Source: Mycobacterium sp. 141 (GTDB taxonomy: Bacteria; Actinomycetota; Actinomycetes; Mycobacteriales; Mycobacteriaceae). Taken from it: 64,000 bases of DNA. Positions 33,242 through 41,583 of this stretch are shown here, piece by piece. The translations under genes were made by a program, and so were the position numbers. The stretch spans positions 1-64,000 of the forward strand of contig NZ_KB908273.1 in the NCBI RefSeq assembly GCF_000382405.1, read 5' to 3'. Position 1 is the first letter of the stretch; the number at the start of each line of letters is the position of its first letter. The notes beneath the pieces were generated by a model. The model was not told the origin of the DNA, did not search any database, and was given only the letters and a program-made list of their open reading frames with translations.

Positions 33242-35293
33242 CTAGTGCTTGACCGCAAGCGACTCGGCGCTATCCTCACCCCAGTCCCGCTGCGCCAGCA
33301 CCCGGTGTGCGATGCGCTCAAGCGCGGCCTCGACCTGATCGCGGTCCGGTCTTCCCTCGAATGACGGTGACGTGGCCAGCTTCTCGACGATCCGCCCCAC
33401 CAGAGCCGCCGACACCGCATCAACCTGACTCAGCCCGCGCTGCGTCAACCAAAGCTGATCTCCGGCGCGCAGGACATACCCGTCGCCGACCAGCGTGTCG
33501 AAGGTCGGTTCGAGGACCTCGTGGGGAACGCGTAATCTCTCGGCGATCTCGGTGAGCCGAGCGGAGCCGAACACCTGGCTCTGCCGGTAGATCTGCAGCA
33601 GCGCCCACAATCTGGCGACGTCGAGTTCGCAGCCCGGCGAGCCGGCGACGGTACGCAGCCGGATGTCGTGGGAGTTGCGCATCAGCCTGCTGATCGCGGT
33701 CTCCAGCACCTTCTCCGCCGACTCGGCACTGGGCATGCCGAATCCCTCACCGAGATCGACCGCCACGCTCGCGTCCATCTCCTGCAGCGGCACCTCCTTG
33801 AGGAACAACGCCACCACAAACCCGAGCAGCGCGACCGGCGCCGCGCACAGGAACACATTGCCCAGGGCACCGGCGTACGCGTCGACAATGGGCGCGGCCA
33901 CCTGGGCCGGCAGTTCATGCAGCGCCTTGGGCGAGGCCCCGGCCGCCGCCGGGGCACCACTGGCAGCCAGCGCGCCCGGAAGCCGACCCGACAGGAAGTT
34001 GGTGAAAAGCGAGCCGAAGATGGCCGCGCCGAAGGAGCTGCCGATGGTCCGAAAGAACGTCACGCCAGACGTCGCCACACCGAGATCGGCGAACTTCGCG
34101 GTGTTCTGCACGGTCAGGATGAGCACCTGCATGCACATACCGATGCCGATACCGAGGATGAACAGGTACAGCGACTGCTGCAGCGTCGGCGTGGCCGCGT
34201 CCATCCGGGACAGCAGCACGAACGCGATCGTCATCACCGCGGTGCCGGCGACCGGGAAGATCTTGTAGCGACCCGTGCGGCTGACGATGGCGCCGCTGCC
34301 GGTCGAGGTGATGAGCAGCCCGGCCACCATGGGCAGCGTGCGCAGCCCCGATTCGGTCGCCGAGACACCGTTGACGAACTGCATGAACGTGGGCATGAAG
34401 GTCAACGCGCCGAGCATCGCGAAACCGACGATGAACGACAGCACACAACACACCGCGAACACCGGGCTGGCGAACAGGCGCATGGGCAGGATCGGTTCGG
34501 CCGCACGCATTTCCGCGCGGACGAAGGCGGCCAGAGCGATCGCCGACCCGATGAACAGGCCGATGATGACCGGCGACGCCCAGGGGTATTCGCCGCCACC
34601 CCAGCTGGTGGCGAGGGTGAGGCCGGAGGCGCCCAGCCCGACAAGGACGATACCGAGGTAGTCGATTACCGGCCGGCCGGCGCGGCTCAGCGCCGGGATG
34701 GTGCCCGCGGCGACGAAGAACACCACGATGCCGACCGGGACGTTGATCCAGAACGCCCAGCGCCAACTCAGGTGGTCGGTGAAGAACCCGCCGAGCAGCG
34801 GGCCGATCACCGTGGTGACGCCGAAGACAGCGCCGAGCATGCCCTGATAGCGGCCTCGGTCACGGAGCGGGATGACTTCGCCGATAAGCGCGGTGGCGGT
34901 GACCATGATCGCACCGCCGCCGATGCCCTGCAGTGCACGGGAAGCCACCAGCATGGCCATCGAGCCGGATGCACCGCACAGCACCGAACCGACCAGGAAG
35001 AAAACCACCGCGGCCTGGAACACCGCCTTGCGGCCGAAGATGTCGCCGACCTTGCCCACCACGGCGGTGACGATCGTGGAGGCCAACAAATAGCTGGTCA
35101 CCACCCAGGACTGATGGCCCGCGCCGCCGAGATCGGCGACGACGGTTGGCAGCGCGGTCGCCACGATGGTCTGGTCCAAAGCGGCGAGCAGCATGCCGAG
35201 CAGCACCGCGACGAAGACGAGGTTGCGGCGCCGCAGGCTCAGCAGAACACCGCCGCTGGGCTGCGGTTCCGCGGTGGTCGGTGCGCTTGTCAT
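33242..35293 (-). CDS. DHA2-family MFS drug exporter with C-terminal winged-helix-like domain
   Basis: A 683-residue protein with 14 hydrophobic helices in the first 510 or so residues. DHA2 motifs are DQTIVATALPTVVADLG and WVVTSYLLAST, and the antiporter motif is VIGPLLGGFF. The last roughly 150 residues are soluble and include a winged-helix-like stretch (LTEIAERLRVPHEVLEPTFDTLVGDGYV). It resembles M. tuberculosis Rv1877, which is also next to bacterioferritin. It likely exports drugs. The winged-helix-like tail may sense cargo or regulate. It is downstream of bfr on the same strand. Confidence 0.88.
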   Translation of the reverse strand: MTSAPTTAEPQPSGGVLLSLRRRNLVFVAVLLGMLLAALDQTIVATALPTVVADLGGAGHQSWVVTSYLLASTIVTAVVGKVGDIFGRKAVFQAAVVFFLVGSVLCGASGSMAMLVASRALQGIGGGAIMVTATALIGEVIPLRDRGRYQGMLGAVFGVTTVIGPLLGGFFTDHLSWRWAFWINVPVGIVVFFVAAGTIPALSRAGRPVIDYLGIVLVGLGASGLTLATSWGGGEYPWASPVIIGLFIGSAIALAAFVRAEMRAAEPILPMRLFASPVFAVCCVLSFIVGFAMLGALTFMPTFMQFVNGVSATESGLRTLPMVAGLLITSTGSGAIVSRTGRYKIFPVAGTAVMTIAFVLLSRMDAATPTLQQSLYLFILGIGIGMCMQVLILTVQNTAKFADLGVATSGVTFFRTIGSSFGAAIFGSLFTNFLSGRLPGALAASGAPAAAGASPKALHELPAQVAAPIVDAYAGALGNVFLCAAPVALLGFVVALFLKEVPLQEMDASVAVDLGEGFGMPSAESAEKVLETAISRLMRNSHDIRLRTVAGSPGCELDVARLWALLQIYRQSQVFGSARLTEIAERLRVPHEVLEPTFDTLVGDGYVLRAGDQLWLTQRGLSQVDAVSAALVGRIVEKLATSPSFEGRPDRDQVEAALERIAHRVLAQRDWGEDSAESLAVKH

Positions 35294-35449
35294 GACATCC
35301 TTTCGCCGACGACGGGACGGTCGGTCCAGACGTCATATCGTTAGGTTGCCTATGAAAGTTACCGTGAGGCGCAACACAGACGTAAACCGCCTCGGACCTC
35401 CGGTACCGAACCGGACATCCGAGGCGGCGACAAGCGTGGCGGCCGAGGG

Positions 35450-35929
35450 CTACTGCGGCGGCCGGGAGACGCACTGCGCGGCGTAGAGCGCATCGCCCAG
35501 CTTGTCCATGAGTTCCAGCTGCGTTTCCAGGTAGTCGATGTGACCTTCCTCGTCGCCCAGAATCTTCTCGAACAGATTGGCCGTCACGGCGTCCTGCTTC
35601 TCACGGCACATGATGATGCCGGGCTTGAGCCGCTCGACCACCTCGTATTCGATGGCCAGATCCGCCTCGAATTGCTCCCGCAACGTCTGCCCGATGCGCA
35701 GCGAGGACAACCGCTGATAGTTCGGCAATCCATTCAACAGCAGAATACGATCAGTGATCACCTCCGCGTGCTGCATTTCTTCGAATGATTCCGAGCGCGT
35801 ATGGCCAGCCAGTTCTGTGAATCCCCAGCTGTCCTGCATCTTGGAATGCAGAAAGTACTGATTAATGGCTGTGAGCTCGCTCGTCAATTGCTCATTCAGC
35901 AATTTCAGAACGTCCGGATCCCCTTGCAT
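35450..35929 (-). CDS. bfr: Bacterioferritin
   Basis: A 159-residue haem-binding ferritin that stores iron as a 24-mer. Starting at the ATG at 35929 (MQGDPDVL) the ferroxidase residues fall at their standard numbers: E18, E51, H54 and the late DEEGH. The haem ligand is Met52. It closely follows M. tuberculosis BfrA. An ATG two codons upstream is a weaker alternative. It is divergent from an unknown gene and bfd, with an IdeR-like box between. Confidence 0.95.
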   Translation of the reverse strand: MQGDPDVLKLLNEQLTSELTAINQYFLHSKMQDSWGFTELAGHTRSESFEEMQHAEVITDRILLLNGLPNYQRLSSLRIGQTLREQFEADLAIEYEVVERLKPGIIMCREKQDAVTANLFEKILGDEEGHIDYLETQLELMDKLGDALYAAQCVSRPPQ

Positions 35930-36114
35930 CGTCACTCCTAAGCACTTGAGGGCTGTTCAAGCGTTGCTGTTTGCCGTGCATTGCCAATCTACTGCAGAAA
36001 CTCCCGATGAGCGCATTGATTTCGGGTACGTTCGCGCATTTTTCGGGTGGAATACCCGCCCCTGCCTAACCCGTCGACCCATCAGACCTCGAAGGCTGGA
36101 CTGCCTGTCCTAAG

Positions 36115-36133
36115 TAAGGTTAGACTCGGCTAA
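36115..36133. promoter_or_regulatory. IdeR (iron box)-like operator
   Basis: The 19-mer TAAGGTTAGACTCGGCTAA matches 15 of 19 positions of the mycobacterial iron box TTAGGTTAGGCTAACCTAA. A second overlapping match (13 of 19) starts at 36120. It lies just before the gene at 36135 and about 190 bp upstream of bfr. Confidence 0.55.
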
Positions 36134-36134
36134 C

Positions 36135-36800
36135 ATGCCGGCCGACGGACAGGAATCGCGAGAAGAAATGCGTGAGTTCGATTTGCACTCGCTCATTTTG
36201 TCCTGCGATTTCCGGCTCGACGATGTCGAACAGATGTGGAAATGGATGAAGAAACATCGTTCGAGATTACTGACTATCGGAGCACATCATGTGGTGCTCT
36301 ACACGTCGATTTGGGAGCCCGGCCGGGTTCTGGTGACCATCGGTATCCGTAATGCCCGATCAATTCGCGATATATTGCGTTCGCCGGCCATTTTCGAATG
36401 GTTCGACATATCCGGCGTCGAAGACATTCCGCCGATATTCGGCGGGGAGGTGGTGGAGAAAATCGACCTGGCCGGGCCGACCGCGGACGGTTACACGGCC
36501 AGGGTGGTGGTCGGTGCGGTCTCGGTGGTCGACGACGTGCCAACGCTGATGCGCAAAGTGCACGACGGGCTGGGCCGGTTCGAGAACAGCGGCGTGCGCA
36601 AGGTGTGGGTGTACCAGGCGCTCGACGACGGGCAAGAAGTCATGATCCTGCAGGAGATCGAAGACGAGATCAGCGCCCGCCAGTGGATCGACCACCCGGA
36701 TGCCGCCGCCGAATGGATGACGCGAGCCGGCTTCGGCGCCTATCCGAGCCTGTTCGTCGGCAAATTGGCCCACATCATGACTGTCGACGGCCAGGAATGA
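36135..36800 (+). CDS. Unknown two-repeat protein between bfr and bfd
   Basis: A 221-residue soluble protein with no recognised family. Two internal repeats are visible: one ends FEWFDISGVEDIPPIFGGEVVEKID, the other AEWMTRAGFGAYPSLFVGKLAHIM. Each looks like a dimeric alpha-beta barrel (antibiotic monooxygenase-like) half. It starts right after an IdeR-like box and is followed by bfd 13 bases later. It probably acts in iron release, haem handling or regulation. A shorter start at 36168 (MREFDLHSL) is possible. Confidence is high for being a gene and low for function. Confidence 0.7.
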   Translation: MPADGQESREEMREFDLHSLILSCDFRLDDVEQMWKWMKKHRSRLLTIGAHHVVLYTSIWEPGRVLVTIGIRNARSIRDILRSPAIFEWFDISGVEDIPPIFGGEVVEKIDLAGPTADGYTARVVVGAVSVVDDVPTLMRKVHDGLGRFENSGVRKVWVYQALDDGQEVMILQEIEDEISARQWIDHPDAAAEWMTRAGFGAYPSLFVGKLAHIMTVDGQE

Positions 36801-36812
36801 GCCGGTGAGCTG

Positions 36813-37088
36813 ATGTTCGTCTGCATGTGTACCGGAGTCACCAGCCACGTGGTCAATGAAGTCGTGGCGGCCGGAGCCACCACCTCCAAGCAGATTGCGG
36901 ATGCCTGCGGCGCGGGCATCGACTGCGGCCGGTGTCGGCGCACCATCCGTGCGATCATCGCCGCCCACCAGGCCAACGGGTGCCCGACCCCATTCAACGG
37001 CTGCCCGGCGCGCAGCAAGGCCTCACCCCGGCTCTGCGGCGAGATCGTGGCATCCGCTTCGGACAACGGGACCGGAAGCGCTTCCTGA
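36813..37088 (+). CDS. bfd: Bacterioferritin-associated ferredoxin
   Basis: A 91-residue BFD-type [2Fe-2S] protein. The four ligands are C4 and C6 (MFVCMCTG) and C38 and C41 (IDCGRC). It reduces the haem of bacterioferritin to release iron. The C-terminal 30 residues extend past the usual 60-64-residue family length. It lies beside bfr and behind the IdeR-like box, as expected for induction in low iron. Confidence 0.88.
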   Translation: MFVCMCTGVTSHVVNEVVAAGATTSKQIADACGAGIDCGRCRRTIRAIIAAHQANGCPTPFNGCPARSKASPRLCGEIVASASDNGTGSAS

Positions 37089-37172
37089 ATCGCGGCGGCA
37101 TACCCCAGGCGATTCGCGCCACTTGACCGCGGTTGGCGACGTACCCGGGCGCACAGGCGCGAGAATGGGCGG

Positions 37173-39170
37173 GTGCAGACCGGTGGACAGGCAGCAGACG
37201 CGCTGCGGCTGAGCCCTCCCGACGCGGGGGCGGTGGCGCGCAGCCTGATCGGCACCCTCGTGTTCACCGGGCTGGCGCTCTACGCCATCTCGACCCCCGC
37301 GGCCATGTGGACCCTGGGCGCCGGGGTGATCGCCGGCGCCATCGCGCTGCAGCGCAGCCCCGGCGGGCGGGTGCCCCTCGTGGTGACCGCATCGGTCGAG
37401 TTGGCCGCCGTGGTGCTGCTCGCGGTGTTGAGCGGCGCGCACAGTGCGCTGTTCATCATCGTGGTCGGACTGTGGTGTTTTGCCGCCGGGATGCAGTGGT
37501 CGCTGGGCGCCAACGCCGGCCTGGTCGCTTCCGCCGCCAGTGCACTGCTGGTGATCGCTCCGGCGAATGCACCGACGTGGGCAGACATCCTGCTCACCCC
37601 CGTCCTGGTCCTGGCCACCGGTCTGCTGCAGGCGGCGCTCATCGCGGTGCGGCCACCGCGTCGGTGGCGGGCCCAACGGGAGGGACTGACCCGCGCCTAC
37701 CGGTCGCTGGCCGCCGATGCCCGCAGCGTGGCCGCGGACTGTGCTGCCGATGTCGAGGACGCGCCGATGACCTGGCTGCGCGAAGTGTTCGCCAATTCTC
37801 AGGTGAGCCAGCGGCCCCGGGCGTACCACGGCGGCTACCGGTTGCCCGAACGGCTTGCCGCAAGTCTGGCCTCGTTCCGCTCGACGGCGGGCGGTGACCG
37901 CGATGACGGTGTGCCGCAGCTGCTGGCCGCGGCAGCGGTGCTGCTCGATGCCATCGCCGCCCACGGCCACACCGCACGCCGCGACGCCGAGCATGCGCTG
38001 GTCCGTGTCGACGCCACCGCGGCTGCCGTGACCGGACCGGAAGCCACGCGCGCACATCGTTTCTCCGAGCAATTGCGAGAAGCGGCGGTGCTGCGGTTCG
38101 GGCAGCTGCACCGGCCGGACTTGATCGGGTCGCTGGCCTCGGCGCCTGCGGTCGTCCGGTCACACCTGACCTGGACGTCCCCGATCCTGCGACACGCCAT
38201 CAGGCTGTCGGTGACCACTGCGATCGCTGTAGCGGCCACCCGGTACGGCACGCTGGGGCACGGCTGCTGGATGGCTTTGGCGGTGGTGGTCGTGCTGCGG
38301 CCGGAGACCGCGCATACCTATACGCGATGCGCCGGGCGGATAGCGGGGCTCGCCGCGGGGATCATGGCCGCGTCGGCGCTGACGGTGTTCTGGCAGCCCG
38401 ATGCGCTGGCCTCGGCGATCTGCGCCACGGTGGTCGTCGGAATCGCCTACAGCGTGATCAGATACGGCTATCTCGCGGTGGTCGTCGCCATCGGAGCGGT
38501 CCTGGTGTTCACGGTGGGTGTCGGCGGGTTCTCGGAGTGGCCGGGGATTCTCGACCGGTTGTTCGGTGTGCTCATCGGAGGCGGGCTTGCGGTGATGGCC
38601 CACGTGCTGCTGCCCGACCACGCCCTGATCCGGTTGCGCCAGCGCGCCGGCGAGCTGCTGATGACCGAGATCGATTACGCGGCAATGGTGGTCACGGCGT
38701 TCGTGCACGAGGTGGACCACCCGGCCGAAGCACTGTCGGCGGCCTGGCAGCGGGCGTTTCGGGCCCGCGCGGCGTTCGAGGCGGCATGGGGTGCGGCGCG
38801 GCTGGACTCCCCCGCGCTGCGCCGGTGGCTGCGGTCCTACCGCACCGCGCTGAACGCCGTGACGAGCGCGTGCAGCACACTGGAGAACAGCCTGCCCACC
38901 CACCCATCGTCCGCGCTGGACTCCGAGTTCATCGCCGCGGTCGACGACTACATCGAGGCGTTGCGCGGGGCACCACCCAGTCCCGCGGTGCCGTGGAGCC
39001 TGGACACCGACGAACTGTCGGCCGCTCTGCACCGGATCCACGACCTCGCATCGACGCTCGCTACCGACAACGGGGCGGCCCGCATCCTGGTGGGTGAGCT
39101 CACCACGATCACCGGCAGCGTGGCCGACATCGCGATCGACCGCGTCGAGGCCGTCCCGCATTCACGCTGA
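37173..39170 (+). CDS. FUSC family inner-membrane transporter
   Basis: A 665-residue protein with two clusters of hydrophobic helices (residues about 30-160 and 335-490) separated by and followed by soluble regions, the layout of the FUSC/YccS/aromatic acid exporter family. The second cluster contains MALAVVVVLRPETAHTYTRC, close to the family signature. It probably exports aromatic or acidic compounds. It starts with GTG at 37173. Monocistronic. Confidence 0.8.
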   Translation: MQTGGQAADALRLSPPDAGAVARSLIGTLVFTGLALYAISTPAAMWTLGAGVIAGAIALQRSPGGRVPLVVTASVELAAVVLLAVLSGAHSALFIIVVGLWCFAAGMQWSLGANAGLVASAASALLVIAPANAPTWADILLTPVLVLATGLLQAALIAVRPPRRWRAQREGLTRAYRSLAADARSVAADCAADVEDAPMTWLREVFANSQVSQRPRAYHGGYRLPERLAASLASFRSTAGGDRDDGVPQLLAAAAVLLDAIAAHGHTARRDAEHALVRVDATAAAVTGPEATRAHRFSEQLREAAVLRFGQLHRPDLIGSLASAPAVVRSHLTWTSPILRHAIRLSVTTAIAVAATRYGTLGHGCWMALAVVVVLRPETAHTYTRCAGRIAGLAAGIMAASALTVFWQPDALASAICATVVVGIAYSVIRYGYLAVVVAIGAVLVFTVGVGGFSEWPGILDRLFGVLIGGGLAVMAHVLLPDHALIRLRQRAGELLMTEIDYAAMVVTAFVHEVDHPAEALSAAWQRAFRARAAFEAAWGAARLDSPALRRWLRSYRTALNAVTSACSTLENSLPTHPSSALDSEFIAAVDDYIEALRGAPPSPAVPWSLDTDELSAALHRIHDLASTLATDNGAARILVGELTTITGSVADIAIDRVEAVPHSR

Positions 39171-39279
39171 CGCCGGTCGGCTCCTAGCCCACGTCGTCGG
39201 CAGCACCGAGGTAAAAGTCGGTAGGCGGCTGACCGTCGTTGTGGCCCGGACTCACCGCCGCCACCGTAAACTCGCGACC

Positions 39280-39759
39280 GTGGCCATCAGCGACACTGAC
39301 CTCAAACACCTGCGCAAATGCGTTGTACTCGCCCGTGAAGCTCTCGACGCCGGCGATCAACCGTTCGGATCGATCCTGGTCGACTACACCGGCACCACGG
39401 TGTTCGCCGACCGTAATCGGGTCAAGGACGGCGACGAGACCCAGCATCCCGAGTTCGCCATCGCTCGATGGGCAGCCGGACACCTCAGCCCGCAACGACG
39501 GGCCCGCACCACGGTGTACACCTCCGGCGAACACTGCCCGATGTGCTCGGCGGCGCATGCCTGGGTCGGGCTGGGCCGCATCGTGTATGCCAGCTCCACG
39601 GCGCAGCTGACCGAATGGCTCACCGAATGGGGTGCCCCACCGGCGCCGGTGGCACCGCTGCCGATCACCACAGTGGCGCCCGGTGTCGAGGTGGACGGCC
39701 CGGCCCCCGAACTAGCCGAAGAGATGAAGGATCTGTACGCGGCGAAGTTTCGTGGCTGA
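39280..39759 (+). CDS. Cytidine/deoxycytidylate/guanine deaminase family protein
   Basis: A 159-residue zinc deaminase. Zinc ligands are in THPEF-like HPEFAIARW (His, with catalytic Glu) and the EHCPMCSAAH motif (two Cys). The start (MAISDTDLKHLRKCVVLA) is GTG at 39280; the earlier 39094 frame start lies inside the FUSC gene. The family deaminates cytosine, guanine or adenine derivatives. It overlaps the GH13 gene by 8 bases. Confidence 0.85.
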   Translation: MAISDTDLKHLRKCVVLAREALDAGDQPFGSILVDYTGTTVFADRNRVKDGDETQHPEFAIARWAAGHLSPQRRARTTVYTSGEHCPMCSAAHAWVGLGRIVYASSTAQLTEWLTEWGAPPAPVAPLPITTVAPGVEVDGPAPELAEEMKDLYAAKFRG

Positions 39760-41059
39760 GCCCGGGTGGGTGGCGCACGCCATCTGGTGGCAGATCTATC
39801 CGCTGGGCTTCGTCGGCGCGTTTCCCGCCGAGCCACCGCCAGCCCCCGACGAGCACCGCCTGCGCCGCGTCGTCGAATGGCTCGACCACGCCGTCGAACT
39901 CGGCGCCTCCGGCATCGCACTGGGCCCGATTTTCGCCTCGCGCACGCACGGTTACGACACCACCGATCACTTCCGCATCGATCCGAGACTCGGCGACGAC
40001 GCCGATTTCGACGAGTTGGTGGCGCAGGCGCACCAGCGCGGGCTGCGCGTGCTGCTCGACGGCGTCTTCAACCACGTCGGCACCGACTTCGCGCGGTACC
40101 GCGAAGCGCTCGACGGCGGGCCCGACCACCCGGCATCAGCGTGGTTCCGTCGCCGCGGGGCGGAACGGCAGTTCGACACCTTCGAGGGACACGACGAACT
40201 GATCGCGCTCAACCACGCCAACCCTGAAGTGGTGGAATACACGGCCGGGGTGCTGCGGCACTGGTTGGGCCGGGGTGCGGATGGCTGGCGGCTGGACGCC
40301 GCGTATGCAGTGCCGGACCGGTTCTGGGCACGGGTATTGCCGAGAGTGCGCCAGGATTACGCAGAGGCGTGGTTCGTCGGCGAGGTGATCCACGGCGACT
40401 ACTCGGCCACCGTCAGCGCCTCCACCTTCGATTCCGTCACCCAGTACGAACTCTGGAAGGCCATCTGGAGCAGTCTCAACGATGGAAACTTCCATGAGCT
40501 GGACTGGGGGCTGCAGCGCCACAACGGTTTTCTCGACACATTCGTCCCGATGACGTTCGTCGGCAATCACGATGTCACCCGGATCGCCAGCCAGCTGACC
40601 AACCCGGACCATCTCGAACATGCGCTGGTCATCCTGCTCACCACGGGCGGAACCCCGAGCATTTACGCGGGTGACGAGTCGGCCTACCGCGGTGTCAAAG
40701 AGGAGCGTCGCGGCGGAGACGACGCGGTCCGTCCCGAATTCGATTCTCCCCCTGAGGATTCCGACGCCCTGCGATTCCACCGCTATCTGATCGGGTTGCG
40801 TCGGCGCCACCCGTGGCTGCACACCGCGACGACGGCCGCGCTGAAACTGACCAACACGCAGTACATCTACCGAAGCACCGCTGCCGAGAAAACACTGATC
40901 GTCGCCCTCAACGTCGACGACGCCGCGCTGACGGTGTCGCTGCCGGAGCTGGGAGTGTCCTCCGGGACAGTGATCGCAGGCTCGGGTGCCCCGGCGCACA
41001 CCGATATCGTGACCACCGAGGTGAGCCCGCACGGATGGCTGATCATCGAGCCACACTGA
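39752..41059 (+). CDS. GH13 alpha-amylase family enzyme
   Basis: A 435-residue (beta/alpha)8 GH13 protein. The nucleophile Asp is in GWRLDAAY, the acid/base Glu in WFVGEVIH, and the third Asp in FVGNHDVTR; region I reads VLLDGVFNHVG. It starts with GTG at 39752 and has no signal peptide, so it acts in the cytoplasm on glycogen, maltooligosaccharides or trehalose-related glucans. Exact specificity cannot be told. The end overlaps the DUF1810 stop convergently. Confidence 0.9.
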   Translation: MAEPGWVAHAIWWQIYPLGFVGAFPAEPPPAPDEHRLRRVVEWLDHAVELGASGIALGPIFASRTHGYDTTDHFRIDPRLGDDADFDELVAQAHQRGLRVLLDGVFNHVGTDFARYREALDGGPDHPASAWFRRRGAERQFDTFEGHDELIALNHANPEVVEYTAGVLRHWLGRGADGWRLDAAYAVPDRFWARVLPRVRQDYAEAWFVGEVIHGDYSATVSASTFDSVTQYELWKAIWSSLNDGNFHELDWGLQRHNGFLDTFVPMTFVGNHDVTRIASQLTNPDHLEHALVILLTTGGTPSIYAGDESAYRGVKEERRGGDDAVRPEFDSPPEDSDALRFHRYLIGLRRRHPWLHTATTAALKLTNTQYIYRSTAAEKTLIVALNVDDAALTVSLPELGVSSGTVIAGSGAPAHTDIVTTEVSPHGWLIIEPH

Positions 41060-41491
41060 GCATCTCAAGGGTCACGGGATCGCCGAGTCCGTCGTAGAAC
41101 TTGTCCAGTACGGCCCGGAAGTCCGCCAGTTCGTCAAAGTCTGTGGCAACTGCTGCGAAGAGTGTCATGCAGGACCGGACCTTGAGGCAGTCTGGCCAGC
41201 CGAAGATCTGCTCGGCGGTGCGTCCGTCAACCGCCGTCACCAACCGCGCACATTCCCGCAACCGCGGCCCCAACGTCGGGTGCTTCAGATAGTCCAGTGC
41301 CTCCTGCCGCGACGCGATGCCGTAGTGGTGCGCCGTCGAGCTGCGGCCGAGCCCGCGTAACTGCGGGAAGTGAACCAGATCCAGTGACTGCGCTTGCGGC
41401 CCGCCCGCAACTCGGCGAGCACGGTCGGATAGACGCGCTCTTGCACCTCAGTGAAGCGACGCAGATCATCCGAGTCGTCTTCGGTGACCAT
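41043..41491 (-). pseudogene. DUF1810 family protein with a -1 frameshift
   Basis: The start (MVTEDDSDDLRRFTEVQE) and GRKRSHWIWF block of DUF1810 (YbeY-unrelated, roughly 140 residues) are in one frame. The rest (from FPQLRGLGRSS to the GLGDPVTLEML end) is in another. A single base is missing near 41372; restoring it would join the frames. Otherwise the family's hallmark residues are intact. It is either a recent inactivation or a sequencing error. Function of the family is unknown. Confidence 0.75.
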
Positions 41492-41583
41492 ATGTCGAAT
41501 GTCGCACAGATATCCCCCGACCGGCACAGGCTTGGCGGGAAAGCGCTGAGCCCGCCGAAGCGCACAGCTAGTGTTCCCTTTCG

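Noticed and set aside
35341..35360. TTAGGTT iron-box-like half-site upstream of the MFS gene
   Set aside because: Only the first seven bases fit the IdeR consensus; the second half does not.
36030..36055. GGGTGGAATACCCG as a sixth CstR-type operator
   Set aside because: Arms are in the opposite orientation (GGGT..ACCC), not TACCC-N4-GGGTA.
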